Positions 18,001 to 26,557 are shown, counted from the stretch's first letter. The stretch: DNA of 37,683 bases from Akkermansiaceae bacterium (GCA_903826205.1 CAIKDP010000024.1:1-37683), one strand, 5' to 3'. Translations and numbers: made by a program. Notes: a model not told the origin generated them from the letters alone.

Positions 18001-18380
18001 AAATCCAGCAACGGATTGGTCAGCAGGATGGCGCGCCCGAAGGCTAATATATCCTCGGCGGCGCGGCACGCCGCCTCGACGTGGGCCGGATCCTTGCTCA
18101 CAAGCCCTTCGCGGATCTGCGGCAACCGGGCGCGATAACCGGCGAGCTTCGACTCGAAGTCCGCAGCCAGTTTGCAGCGCTCCGGATGGGTGGCCGCCAA
18201 ATCTTTGGCCGTCCTGAGCAATGCGTCGGGGTTGAACTCCACCTCAAGACGCTGCCTCATGGCGGCGGGGGTGGCAGGCGCGGGCAAGGAAACACCCGGG
18301 CTTCCCTGTGCCGTTGCCTGGCTCAGGCCCAAGCCGGCAACCATGCCCAACACCATGCTGCATAGCCTAGGATAACTCAT
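15015..18380 (-). CDS. Secreted PD40/HzsA-like di-heme protein fused to an FGE-like domain
   Basis: The 1121-residue product has a signal peptide (about 1-25, cleavage after ATAQ). A region of roughly residues 100-600 carries beta-propeller (PD40/TolB-like) repeats and resembles proteins related to the hydrazine synthase alpha subunit. Two c-type heme motifs follow, CSGCH near residue 632 and CIDCH near 680. The last 275 residues form an FGE/SUMF1 fold (FVMGS, PTEAQWEWAARGG, NVWGLKDMVGNVSEW, VARGGSW). The cysteine pair needed by true formylglycine-generating enzymes is not visible after RGGSW, so sulfatase activation is unlikely. A periplasmic redox or sugar-binding role is possible. It is the last gene of the minus-strand cluster. 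Confidence 0.8.
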   Translation of the reverse strand: MSYPRLCSMVLGMVAGLGLSQATAQGSPGVSLPAPATPAAMRQRLEVEFNPDALLRTAKDLAATHPERCKLAADFESKLAGYRARLPQIREGLVSKDPAHVEAACRAAEDILAFGRAILLTNPLLDFDQILVLRRRFPEARARSVMSAELGFPGANFYNLTSVPRTAWDNEIAVLSHLRDQPRLERLFQAEPGRIVRDLVLDYDAKRLAFSSRGPNDRWALSEIRRDGTGLRRLTPNDTYPDVDFFGPCYLPDGKMLLSSNASLQGLPCVNGNDLIANLYLLDPATKALRQLAFDQDSDAYPTVLNDGRVMFLRWEYSDIPHYFSRRLMSMNPDGTGQLALYGSNSMFPTTFLFAKPVPGHPSMVVGVIGGHHDVSECGRLALLDPGLARNYPFRFRPKSKEWGTPGSVMDNVPDILPAAKTGFIQTLPGFGLPVAARVCDSANTLAYAKEISSVFAHPYPLSDKYFLAAMKPNPGALWGIYLVDSFDNQTLLAEVEGEALLEPIPFKASPRPPVIPNRVQPDSKVADVHIADIYTGPGLQGVPRGTVKNIRVFSYHFAHFGRGGHDSVGVQSSWDVKRILGEATVEPDGSAFFQIPANTPVSLQPLDAEGRAVQLMRSWLVGMPGEHISCSGCHEDRGTVPQGRMLADSRPAEALKTGKDGPRPFAFAYEVYPVIERYCIDCHRHPVQLRSHVMPGFKDPKSAYDLLHPYIHRPGPESDSALLVPMEYHASTSRLIQMLESGHHGVQLASMDATARQQLYRWIDLNVPWRGAWEPAPEQASRRLELARQFSNIEADPEAEYRKAMAAFQVRPVSAVASRAVDQPVVPDNLRAPAAPAASGATREIDLGNGRKMGFVQIPAGAFVMGSIEGQSNEYPRALVKIDKSFWMGVTEVTNGEFAGFDPGHDTRYLDVHGKDHSIPGFIANHPDQPVARVSWQEALRFCEWLGRKAGLKAALPTEAQWEWAARGGTETPFFYGTLDTDFSPFANLADQGLRWSATSWQGPSLLQKLEPYPPEMNFPLHDERFNDKTFVVDYVGQKRANVWGLKDMVGNVSEWTLSSHRPYPYVEGDGRNNGDVHEPKVARGGSWADRPVNAAASMRRAYESWQKVYDVGLRVILEE

Positions 18381-18418
18381 ATGCGGGGATGCGTGGGCTT
18401 TGTGATCGCCTAACCTGA

Positions 18419-20074
18419 TTACCGCTGCGGAAAGGCAAACACGTTGCCTCCCGGTGTGACTTCGTAGGCCTCAGTGGTGTCGCCGTGCCGGACTCGCAGT
18501 TTGAAGGCGCCGTCGGAATCGACTGCCACCCCCCGCCGGCCCGAGTCACCCGCCACCGGCTCGGCCTTGAGCGAGACCACGTGACCGTTGAAACGGAACC
18601 TTTCGCAGCCGGAAACGGCCGGTGAGTTCAGATCCCACGTAAGCGTGTTAGACAAGGCATCCGGCTTGAGTCCGATCGCGAATTCCAACAGACAAACAAT
18701 CGGCCCGATCCCGCTCCACCCCACGAAATCGCCCTTCGCGGGTTTCCCCTGGGCAGCGGCGTCCGGCGCGTAGTTTTCCCACAGGGTTCCGGTTTGCCGC
18801 ATGACTTGCCCGATAACTTCGAGGTGGTTGAGGGCGATCTCGCGGGCCAGTGGGTGCTGCCCGTAGCGCTCCAGGCCGCGAATGACCATGAGGGTCGTCG
18901 GCGCCCACACCGCGCCCCGCCAATAACCTCCGGCGGGGTCGTAGCCGGGTTGGTCGGCCGCCAAGGTGGGCACCCGGTGGAGGCGCTTGAAGGTCTGCGG
19001 ATTGTTCAATTCGTTCACCAGATCCTGCGCCTGGGCAGGCGAGGCCACGCCGGCGAGCAGCGGCCAGAAGCCCGCCACGGTTTTGATAGGTGCGCGCTTG
19101 CCATCGGCTGTTAGATCAAAGTAGAACTTCTGTTGGGGATCCCACATCAGCGCGTTGATCGTGCGGCTCAACTCGTCGGCTTCACGGGTGAATTCGCTGG
19201 CCGGTTCGGCTTTTCCCAATGTTTCCGCCACCGTGGCAAGGTTGCGGGCGAAAAGCACCATCTGGCTCGAAGTGTCGACCGCGCAGCCGCCGCCGTCGAG
19301 GAACCGGTTGCGCGGCGAATTGTCCATGCTGGCCCAGTCGGTCATGTACAAGCCATTGCCCTGCCGGATGTATGTCTGCAACGCGCGGTAATAGCCGACC
19401 AAGGGTTGATAGACCAAAGCAAGGCGTTCGCGGTCGCCGGTGACGCGGCAGCTTTCCAGCTCCGCCCAGGCCAAAATGGGATGATTGAGCGCGTCGAGCG
19501 TCAGCTTGGGTAGCGCGGCCGGGGCCGGCCGGCCTTGATAGGTGACCGGGGCGTTGCGCGGGCCGCTCCAGCCCCAGCGGGAGAACAGCGGCTTGCCTTC
19601 GTGGTTGACCCACTCGGTATAGTCACGGCCGGTGGTGCGGTTGATTTCGCGGCAGATCTCGCCATCGTCGTATTGCTTGGCGTAGAAATTGTCGAGCGAG
19701 CCGATGCCCGGGACGAGCGGGTGGCCGTAGTTGCAGAACATGGTCATGAAGCAGGTGTCCCAGAGGAAAATATTCTGGTTGAACGCGGCGTCAATGAACT
19801 GGGAAACGTAACCGCTGCCGGCTGCCGGCTCATGGAAATTCTTGAACGCGAGTTCCCACGCCTTCCAATACATCGTCACCCATTCCGGATTCTCGCCAAA
19901 GACGGGTGCCGGCAACTTGTCCCGTAAGGCGGCGAATTGCGGCAACGGATGCGGCTGATAGGTTTTCTTGGCGAAGGCCCCGCCTTGGGCTGGCACCGGT
20001 GACTCGGCCACGGCGGACGCCACCAGGCAAAGCACGCACACCAAGCGCATGGTAAGAATCACGATGTGCTTCAT
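18419..20074 (-). CDS. Secreted trehalase-fold glycoside hydrolase (GH63/GH37-like)
   Basis: The 551-residue protein starts with a signal peptide (hydrophobic to about residue 22, ending VASAVAES). The body has the alpha/alpha-six barrel pattern of the GH37/GH63/MGH1-like clan: FLWDTCFM in the first third, an ADELSRTINALMWD-type helix, then GYWRGAVWAPTTLMVIRGL and the ENYAPD segment near the end. The last 100 residues look like a beta-sandwich. The substrate cannot be read from sequence; an alpha-linked glucose or mannose unit is the family norm. ATG 20074 is preferred to a TTG two codons upstream. It lies between the Gfo/Idh gene (22 bp) and the di-heme fusion (38 bp), so an operon is likely. 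Confidence 0.8.
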   Translation of the reverse strand: MKHIVILTMRLVCVLCLVASAVAESPVPAQGGAFAKKTYQPHPLPQFAALRDKLPAPVFGENPEWVTMYWKAWELAFKNFHEPAAGSGYVSQFIDAAFNQNIFLWDTCFMTMFCNYGHPLVPGIGSLDNFYAKQYDDGEICREINRTTGRDYTEWVNHEGKPLFSRWGWSGPRNAPVTYQGRPAPAALPKLTLDALNHPILAWAELESCRVTGDRERLALVYQPLVGYYRALQTYIRQGNGLYMTDWASMDNSPRNRFLDGGGCAVDTSSQMVLFARNLATVAETLGKAEPASEFTREADELSRTINALMWDPQQKFYFDLTADGKRAPIKTVAGFWPLLAGVASPAQAQDLVNELNNPQTFKRLHRVPTLAADQPGYDPAGGYWRGAVWAPTTLMVIRGLERYGQHPLAREIALNHLEVIGQVMRQTGTLWENYAPDAAAQGKPAKGDFVGWSGIGPIVCLLEFAIGLKPDALSNTLTWDLNSPAVSGCERFRFNGHVVSLKAEPVAGDSGRRGVAVDSDGAFKLRVRHGDTTEAYEVTPGGNVFAFPQR

Positions 20075-20096
20075 GGTCAATTGGGCAGTTCGCGGC

Positions 20097-21419
20097 TCAC
20101 AGCGTCCACGGCGGACGCAGCTCGCGATGCATCATCGCTTCCGCCTGCGGGTCGCCGGTGATTGTTTCCTTGGCCGGATCCCAGGCGATCTTACGACCGG
20201 TCCGCGCGCTGATGTCGATGAGATGGCAGAGGATGTCCGAGCGGACCGCGGAATGCAGGTTATCGACCGGTTGCTCACGGCTCAGGACGCAATCGACCAG
20301 GTTTTGGATTTGGTCGCGGCTAACCGGCAGGGTCTTGGGTCCCGGGTCGCGGGCTTTCTCGCGCAATTCATTGCTGGAGGTTTTCCAACCGCCACGGCTC
20401 ACCCGCACCCAGCCCTCGGACCCGACAAAGAGCGTGCCATGGTCCCCTCCGATTCCGGGATGCGGCTTCTCCTTGCCTGCCGATTCGTCGTCCATGAAGC
20501 GCAGCTTCAGACCGTTCGGATAGATAAACTGTGCGTCCCAGTGGGTCAGCGTGTTGAACAAGCCCTCCGTCGGGATCACGCCCTTGGCTTCGCACGAGAC
20601 CGGCATGTTAGGAAGTCCCGAGTTGTCCAGCCACCACTGCAACATGTCGGCCGGATGCGCACCCCAGCCGGCGACAAAGCCGATGGCGTAATCGTAGATA
20701 TGAAAAATCCCGTTGCGAGGGCTCTGGACGAGGCAACGGTCGTTGCAGAACGGTGCCTTGGGCGCGGGCCCCAGCCACATTTCGTAGTCAAAGCCCTCCG
20801 GCACGGGGGACTCCGCAAGCGTGCCGCCTGACGCACCGCGCGGTGCCCATACATAGGTTTCCTTGACTTCGCCGATGTGGCCGTTGAGCACCAGCTCGAT
20901 GCCGCGCCGCACGTGCTCGATCGACCGCTGCTGCGCGCCGTATTGGAAGATCCGGTCATACTTGTCCACGATCTCGCGCGCCTTCTTGTCATGCGCGATG
21001 CTGATGCCCAGCGGCTTTTCGGTATACATGTCCTTGCCGGCCTGCGCCGCCATGAGGGAAATGGGCACGTGCCAATGGTCCGGGGTGGCGATATGCACCG
21101 CATCCACGTCCTTGCGTGCCAGCACCTCACGAAAATCATTGTAGTCGTCGCAATTGCCGAACTGTTGCTTGCGCATCAGCCGCCGGCTCTTGTTCGGATC
21201 GCAGACAGCGACCACCACCGACTTGTCGTAGCTCTTGTAATTCGCCGCATAGCCCGAGCGGTCGCCGCAGCCGATGAGTGCGACGTTCACCTTGCTGTTA
21301 GGCGAGGCCTTGCCGCTTCTGGCCAGGGCACTCGACGGGATGATCGTCGGGAAACCGATGAGGGTCCCGGCCATGGCCGTTTTCTTGATAAAGCCGCGTC
21401 TTGATAGATAAGTGTTCAT
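20097..21419 (-). CDS. Tat-exported Gfo/Idh/MocA-family oxidoreductase
   Basis: The 440-residue protein begins with a twin-arginine signal (LSRRGFIKK, then a hydrophobic stretch), so it is exported folded, probably with its nicotinamide cofactor bound. The Rossmann domain has the glycine motif (VALIGCGDRSG), the AVCDPN segment and the family EKPLG motif (YTEKPLG), followed by the alpha/beta C-terminal domain. Such exported enzymes are abundant in Verrucomicrobiota and Planctomycetota glycan loci, where some family members act on sugars by an oxidation-elimination route; that role is inferred here. An upstream ATG at 21542 lies in a repeat element and was rejected. Confidence 0.9.
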   Translation of the reverse strand: MNTYLSRRGFIKKTAMAGTLIGFPTIIPSSALARSGKASPNSKVNVALIGCGDRSGYAANYKSYDKSVVVAVCDPNKSRRLMRKQQFGNCDDYNDFREVLARKDVDAVHIATPDHWHVPISLMAAQAGKDMYTEKPLGISIAHDKKAREIVDKYDRIFQYGAQQRSIEHVRRGIELVLNGHIGEVKETYVWAPRGASGGTLAESPVPEGFDYEMWLGPAPKAPFCNDRCLVQSPRNGIFHIYDYAIGFVAGWGAHPADMLQWWLDNSGLPNMPVSCEAKGVIPTEGLFNTLTHWDAQFIYPNGLKLRFMDDESAGKEKPHPGIGGDHGTLFVGSEGWVRVSRGGWKTSSNELREKARDPGPKTLPVSRDQIQNLVDCVLSREQPVDNLHSAVRSDILCHLIDISARTGRKIAWDPAKETITGDPQAEAMMHRELRPPWTL

Positions 21420-21492
21420 GTCAGGTTCATTCGGTTGGGGTGAGGCGATTGGTGTGCTGCTGGGGAGTCCATGGGTTGGAAACCGATGATGT

Positions 21493-21582
21493 AACCACAG
21501 AGAACGGCTCGGCTGAGCTCGCCGAACGCGCAATGATCGCAAAGAGGCTCATTTCTTTGTGTTCTCCGTGTTCCTTGTGGTT
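21493..21582. repeat. Imperfect inverted repeat with 9-bp tandem units
   Basis: AACCACAGAGAACGG at 21493-21507 is echoed in inverted form by CCGTGTTCCTTGTGGTT at 21566-21582. The right arm is made of three 9-bp units (TTTGTGTTC, TCCGTGTTC, CTTGTGGTT; 21556-21582). The element fills the gap between the GH127 end and the Gfo/Idh start, where it could fold in the transcript. Confidence 0.7.
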
Positions 21583-21655
21583 CATCTTCATTCTCTTTTG
21601 GAGTTCAAGCTGCCGTCCAGCCAGCAACGAGAAAACGTTGGCGCGGGCCCATTTC

Positions 21656-23734
21656 TTACTGATTATTTCCACCCTTCGGAGAATCCAAATTGACGGTGCC
21701 GTCAGGCGGCGGGTTTTTCCATGTCCGTTCGGTCACCGGGAACATCGAGATGCGGAACTTGGTGCAGCCGTAGGGAACAAGGCCGACGCTTGTGGCGGCG
21801 CTGCCGGTGACCGGTTTGGCGGGCAGGGATTGGGCATCGGTCGGCTGCCAGTCGAAGGCTTGGACCGGAGCCTCCAACATCACAGGAGCGTTCAGCGACC
21901 AGTCCCAATGCGCGGGCATGGGCTGGCGTTTCACGGTAATACCGGCATCGCTCGCGGTGGTGTCGGCATCGAGGGCGTATTGCCATTTGGCGTCTGCGGC
22001 TGGCGTGTTAGGATCCACATCGGGCACCGGCAGGGCGAAGAGCAAGGGACCAAAATGAACACTCGCATACGGCCGGCGATACGGCTGGAAATATTCCTCG
22101 CCCCGATAGCCGAAATATTTCCGGTTGGCGAGGGGCACCTCGGTTTCATAACCGCGGACGACCTGAGGCGTCATTGGCAATTGCAACTCGACGCGATCCC
22201 CCTTGCTCCAGGTCCGGGCGATCTTGACAAAGCCCTTGGTGTCGCGTGTGACGGCCACATCGGAATCATTCACACTGATCCGGGGATTGGCACACCAACC
22301 GGGAATGCGCAGATAGAGCGGGAACGCGGCACTGCTAGATGAATCCACCGTCATGCGGATCGTTTCGTTAAACGGATAGTCGGTGCTCGTGCGGATCTTC
22401 ACCGGCACGTTGTCGCCAGCCAGCGCGGTGACCATGCTCGGCCCATACAAGGTCGCAGCCAGACCATTGTCGTGCGTCGCCATCCACATGTGAATGATGT
22501 AGTTGGGAATGATGCGGTTGACCGCGCCGACACAACACAGCACCTTGGGACAACCCAGCCTGTGAAACAGGATGCCACTGGCACCCGGACAACTCGGCTG
22601 TGGCGCGGGCAGGGAATCGGCGCGAAGCCGGTTAGGTGATTGATAGTAGCACAGGGTTTGGAAGTCGCGGGCGACCGGGGCCGCACCGGCGTTGAAGAGT
22701 GCGCGTTCCATGCCGTCGCCCCAAGCGTTGTCGCCGCGGATGCGGTACAACCACGAGGAGGTCAGCAACATGGCGGTGACATCGCAGGTTTCGGTCTTGC
22801 GAAACGCGCCAATGCCGGACGCGAATTCCTCGCCGGAAGGCACGCCGTAGGGGAGCATGTGCTTGTCGTCCAGCCACTTCTCCGCGCCCAGTGTCGCCTG
22901 CATCAGGTGCGCGTCGCCGGTCCACGGATAGACGATGGCTGGCAGGCGGATGTCCTCGTATAGAATGACCATGTGCCCGGGCACCACCTTGCCGGATTCC
23001 CAAACCTTGAATTCCTGCACCACAGGCGGCGCGGCGATGGCTTTAAGCGCGCGGTCGAGAATGCGCCGGTCACCGCTGAAGGAATACGTCTCCATCATGG
23101 CGTCCAGATTGCACAGTCCGCTCACGTCTCCAGCCGAGGGCGGCAGGCTCATGTCACCGTCATAAGCGGCATACACTTTGACCAGGGCGTCGAGCACCCG
23201 CTGGTCGCCGGTTCCCTGATAGAGAGCCACCAGGGCGCGGCCCATTTGCGAATGGGCCCAACTATCGAAGCCTTGCGGTTGGTAGTTGTTCTTCCAATAC
23301 ATGAATGAGGTGCCGGCAGCAGCTTGGTTGACGCCATCCACCACCGGGTCCAAGCGCGCGCGGATTTTCTTGATGAGTGGCTCGTCGTGCAGGACGAGTC
23401 CGAGGCGCAGCGCCCCGTCGAGCCAAGAGGCGGATTGTTCGAGCGGCCAACCGGTGCCGTCGGGCTTGGCGTTGGGCGCGTTGATCTGGTGGCCTTTCCA
23501 ACCGTCGGCAAACACCGGATGCCATTCATCCAAATGGCCGCTGATGCCATCGCGCGCGGACATCGCCCAGTCCCTTAGCCATCCTTGCGGTTCGACCGCA
23601 CCGATGGGCAAGGGCAGGAATGCCGGTTTCACCAACGGTTTACAAGCCCTGGCGTAGTTGACCTTCTCGGCAACGGCGGTGGCCACCGGCAGGGCCAGCA
23701 AGAGCAGAACAACTTGCATCAGTCGTATTGTCAT
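21656..23734 (-). CDS. GH127-family enzyme, probable beta-L-arabinofuranosidase
   Basis: The 692-residue protein has a signal peptide (to about residue 22) and the GH127 (former DUF1680) alpha/alpha barrel followed by beta domains. In the characterised bifidobacterial enzyme HypBA1, zinc is held by a Glu-x-Cys and a Cys-Cys pair, one Cys of which is the nucleophile. The same set is visible here: E315 and C317 in KTETCDVT, and C400-C401 in KVLCCVGAVNR. Family members release beta-L-arabinofuranose, though related families use other sugars. It sits directly upstream of the Gfo/Idh gene on the same strand, separated by the inverted repeat. Confidence 0.88.
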   Translation of the reverse strand: MTIRLMQVVLLLLALPVATAVAEKVNYARACKPLVKPAFLPLPIGAVEPQGWLRDWAMSARDGISGHLDEWHPVFADGWKGHQINAPNAKPDGTGWPLEQSASWLDGALRLGLVLHDEPLIKKIRARLDPVVDGVNQAAAGTSFMYWKNNYQPQGFDSWAHSQMGRALVALYQGTGDQRVLDALVKVYAAYDGDMSLPPSAGDVSGLCNLDAMMETYSFSGDRRILDRALKAIAAPPVVQEFKVWESGKVVPGHMVILYEDIRLPAIVYPWTGDAHLMQATLGAEKWLDDKHMLPYGVPSGEEFASGIGAFRKTETCDVTAMLLTSSWLYRIRGDNAWGDGMERALFNAGAAPVARDFQTLCYYQSPNRLRADSLPAPQPSCPGASGILFHRLGCPKVLCCVGAVNRIIPNYIIHMWMATHDNGLAATLYGPSMVTALAGDNVPVKIRTSTDYPFNETIRMTVDSSSSAAFPLYLRIPGWCANPRISVNDSDVAVTRDTKGFVKIARTWSKGDRVELQLPMTPQVVRGYETEVPLANRKYFGYRGEEYFQPYRRPYASVHFGPLLFALPVPDVDPNTPAADAKWQYALDADTTASDAGITVKRQPMPAHWDWSLNAPVMLEAPVQAFDWQPTDAQSLPAKPVTGSAATSVGLVPYGCTKFRISMFPVTERTWKNPPPDGTVNLDSPKGGNNQ

Positions 23735-23818
23735 AGGCGGGATATCCTTCTGCCCGGTGGCGGTGCGTTTGATTGTTTTGATAGATTTGAGGTGGTCATT
23801 TCCTTGACGGACATGAAA

Positions 23819-24412
23819 TTACGGATGGAAGCCGATACGGCGTTTGGGCTGGGCCTTGCGGGCGGTGTCTTCGCTGATGAGCTGCTTGATGGCATCAAAA
23901 ACGAGGGCAAACTGCTCGTCGTATTTCAACTCCATCGCCTCGATCTTGCGTGCGAGGTCGCGGTTGGAATCCATGAGGCGGCGGAGTTGGACGAAGGTGC
24001 GCATGATGGCGATGTTCACCTCGACGGCGCGCCGGGAGCGCAGCACGCTGGAGAGCATGGCCACACCCTGCTCGGTGAAGGCGTAGGGGAGGTAGCGGCG
24101 ACCGCCCCTCGAATCTTTTGATTGTGAGCTTGCTTTTGACCTCGTCAAGGTTTGTGATGAGTTATCCTCTGGCGGAGAGGGTTTTGAGATGCCAATTTGG
24201 CATCTCAACGCAGCTGCTTCCTCATCCGTGAGGCGAAACATGAAGTCGGCTGGGAACCTCTCAATGTTGCGCTTTGTCGCGCGGTTCAACACGCCTGTTT
24301 CCACGCCATAGAGCATGGCGAGGTCTGAATCAAGCATGACTTTCTCGTGCCGGATCCAATGCACCATGGGTGCAATGGCATCGGGGGGAAGGATAATGGT
24401 TGCGCTGGACAT
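23819..24412 (-). CDS. ORF6N-domain protein
   Basis: The 197-residue protein has an N-terminal ORF6N domain ([18 protein letters not shown], then [16 protein letters not shown]), a domain of phage and accessory-genome proteins thought to bind DNA. The usual RRYLPYAFTEQGVAMLSSVL block and a coiled-coil-prone tail rich in Lys, Glu and Asp follow. A low-complexity Ser/Lys stretch between the two halves is longer than usual. A 47-bp segment (24333-24379) is identical to one in the truncated copy just upstream, so the two arose by recent duplication or conversion. Its biological role is not known. Confidence 0.85.
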   Translation of the reverse strand: MSSATIILPPDAIAPMVHWIRHEKVMLDSDLAMLYGVETGVLNRATKRNIERFPADFMFRLTDEEAAALRCQIGISKPSPPEDNSSQTLTRSKASSQSKDSRGGRRYLPYAFTEQGVAMLSSVLRSRRAVEVNIAIMRTFVQLRRLMDSNRDLARKIEAMELKYDEQFALVFDAIKQLISEDTARKAQPKRRIGFHP

Positions 24413-24458
24413 GGGCGGAATGGGGTGAGACTTTGTGCGGCAAGCTAGCAGGCGTGGG

Positions 24459-24734
24459 CTAACCGGTCACAAATTGTGACCGGATGTCGTCAGGTGGCGT
24501 GCCCTTTGAGATGCCAGTTTGGCATCCTAAACCTTCCGCTTCCTCTTCCGTGATTTGGAACATGAAATCCGCCGGGAAGCGGCCTGCGTTCCGTTTCACC
24601 GCTTGGTTGAGAACCTTGGTCGGAACCCCGTAAAGTTCCGCCAGATCGGAATCGAGCATGACTTTCTCGTGCCGGATCCAATGCACCATGGGTGCAATGG
24701 CGTCAGAGGAGAGGGTGATCGGTTGGTCAGGCAT
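24459..24734 (-). pseudogene. Truncated ORF6N-domain gene
   Basis: The reading frame encodes only the first half of an ORF6N protein, about 91 residues ([19 protein letters not shown], then [16 protein letters not shown]). It stops right after SQFVTG, just where the conserved GGRRYLPYAFTEQG block should follow. The stop falls at a perfect palindrome (24463-24483). The intact paralogue starts 46 bp further along the transcript. It could still produce a small DNA-binding protein, so pseudogene status is likely, not certain. The ATG at 24734 is preferred to one three codons earlier. Confidence 0.75.
24463..24483. repeat. Perfect 10-bp palindrome at the break of the truncated ORF6N gene
   Basis: The arms CCGGTCACAA and TTGTGACCGG flank a single A (24473). 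It encodes the last residues of the truncated protein and marks the place where the family similarity ends. It may be a deletion scar, a recombination site or an operator. Confidence 0.8.
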
Positions 24735-24749
24735 ACCTTGCATCTCAGG

Positions 24750-26507
24750 TCACTCGCTTGGGCTGAGGCGGATGGATTCCAGACTGGCTTTATCCGGGGC
24801 TCCATCGACGAGAGTGACGGTGACGGTGTGTTTGCCGGCTTTGTTGAATGTGAGCAATCCAAACGGGTAGGCATGATAGACCGGCGATGCGTTCTGCTGG
24901 TTTTGGAGTTTGACACCCTCGTCGGTCTCAATCCCCCACACGAGACGGCCCTCGCCCTTGTAGATGAGTTCCAGCCGGTAGTCGCCCGCCTCGACTATAT
25001 CAATGGTCCACACGGCTTTGCCTGCGGACTTCCAGCCGCTCACCTGCGTGGCATGTTTCCATTCGCCGAATTTTTCCATCCAATCGATGCTTTGCTTGGT
25101 GGCATCCTTGACGTCGGCGAACTCAACCAGCAGCGGGGTTGGAATGTTAGGAAACACGCCGAGCGTGGTATCCACTTTGGGTGCGGCCTGCAATTTGACG
25201 GCAACCACTGACGCCGGATGGTCGGTGGGGGCAGCCGGAAGTTGCAGTTCGGTCCAGGTGCCGCGCTTCGTCCATTTGACGGGGACCAACTTGCCGTTGG
25301 TGACAACGCCGGCGGCAGCGATCTCCGTCTGTAATCCCGGCAGCAGCAAGCGGCCATCGGTCGGCCAATCGAAAACGACGAGGTTGAGCGTGTTGCCCAC
25401 GGTGGTGACGTCGCCCCACGGCAGCGCGTGACCCCACGGTGAGGGGCCGGCGGCATAGACAACCTGCGGATAGCGTTGGATCCACTCGCCGGCTTTCTCC
25501 AGATACTTGGCCGCCTGTGCCGGCACGCGACCGGTGCCGTCCGGGCCGATATTGAGCAGATAGGTCCCGCCACGGCCCACGGTGGATACCAGTCGGTGAA
25601 GGATTTCCTTCGAGTCTTTCCAGTTCTGGTCATACCACGCGTATGACCACGAGTCGTTGGTGGTGTCGCAGGATTCCCATAGTCCCTCCATGTTGCGGGG
25701 CGGCACTTCCATGTCGCCCTTGCTTTCATAGTCACCCATGCCGTGGCCGATGCGGCTGCACAACATCGCGTTAGGCTGGGTCTTGCGGGCGAGGTCGGCC
25801 AGTTCCATCACCAACTCCTTGGGCATCTCGCCGGGTGTGTCGAACCAGATGAAATTGAGCGGACCGTATTGGCTGCAGATTTCCTTCACCTGCGGGTAAC
25901 ATTTCTCCCTGAAATACTGCTCGAATGTGGCCTTTGAGCCATCGGGGTTTTTCCTTGGGCCGCCATCGCCGCCGGGCGCGGTCCAGTCCTGATAGTGCGA
26001 ATAGTAGAAGCCGAAGCCGAGGCCGGCCTCCTTGCAGGCGGCGGCGAGTTCCTTCATCGGATCGCGGTTGAAGGGTGTGGCATCCACAATATTGAAGGGA
26101 TGGGCCGACTTGAACATGGCGAAGCCCTCATGGTGTTTGGAGGTGATGATGATCCATTTCATCCCCGCAGCCTTGGCCACCCGCGCGATCTCACGCGCGT
26201 CAAACGCACTCGGGTTGAACTCCTTGGCCAGTGCCGTGTAGTCGGCGGTGGATATGCCCATCTGGTTCTTGATCCATTCGCCAATACCGTAAAATGTTTG
26301 GTCATGCCACTTTCCGCCGAGATGCGAATACAATCCCCAGTGGATGAACATCCCGTAATTACCGTCGCGAAACAGGGCCGCCCGCTCGGTGTTTTCAACA
26401 CCGGCTTGCACCGTGCGCTCGCCCCACATTTTGTCCATGGATTCCTCGGCCAGGATTAAGGGGGCGCCGATTGTTAGGATGGCCAGGAGGCAGTTGATTC
26501 TTTTCAT
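24750..26507 (-). CDS. GH29 alpha-L-fucosidase, secreted
   Basis: The 585-residue protein starts at ATG 26507 with a signal peptide (CLLAILTIGAPLILA). The catalytic domain shows the GH29 blocks FRDGNYGMFIHWGLYS, TSKHHEGFAMF, and NFIWFDTPGEM, in which the Asp near residue 223 is the expected nucleophile. SYAWYDQNW and YLLNIGPDGTGRVP follow. The last 120 residues look like a carbohydrate-binding beta-sandwich. The acid/base residue of GH29 varies and was not assigned. An open frame extends upstream to 26555, directly behind higA, but the signal peptide decides the start. It removes terminal alpha-L-fucose outside the cytoplasm. Confidence 0.93.
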   Translation of the reverse strand: MKRINCLLAILTIGAPLILAEESMDKMWGERTVQAGVENTERAALFRDGNYGMFIHWGLYSHLGGKWHDQTFYGIGEWIKNQMGISTADYTALAKEFNPSAFDAREIARVAKAAGMKWIIITSKHHEGFAMFKSAHPFNIVDATPFNRDPMKELAAACKEAGLGFGFYYSHYQDWTAPGGDGGPRKNPDGSKATFEQYFREKCYPQVKEICSQYGPLNFIWFDTPGEMPKELVMELADLARKTQPNAMLCSRIGHGMGDYESKGDMEVPPRNMEGLWESCDTTNDSWSYAWYDQNWKDSKEILHRLVSTVGRGGTYLLNIGPDGTGRVPAQAAKYLEKAGEWIQRYPQVVYAAGPSPWGHALPWGDVTTVGNTLNLVVFDWPTDGRLLLPGLQTEIAAAGVVTNGKLVPVKWTKRGTWTELQLPAAPTDHPASVVAVKLQAAPKVDTTLGVFPNIPTPLLVEFADVKDATKQSIDWMEKFGEWKHATQVSGWKSAGKAVWTIDIVEAGDYRLELIYKGEGRLVWGIETDEGVKLQNQQNASPVYHAYPFGLLTFNKAGKHTVTVTLVDGAPDKASLESIRLSPSE

Positions 26508-26557
26508 GATTGTGGGTGATGAGTTTCGCTTGCGGATGAATGAGGTGTTAGACATTG

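Noticed and set aside
21419-21542. Upstream start for the Gfo/Idh protein
   Set aside because: The extra 41 residues precede the Tat signal, are unlike the family, and are encoded partly in the inverted repeat.
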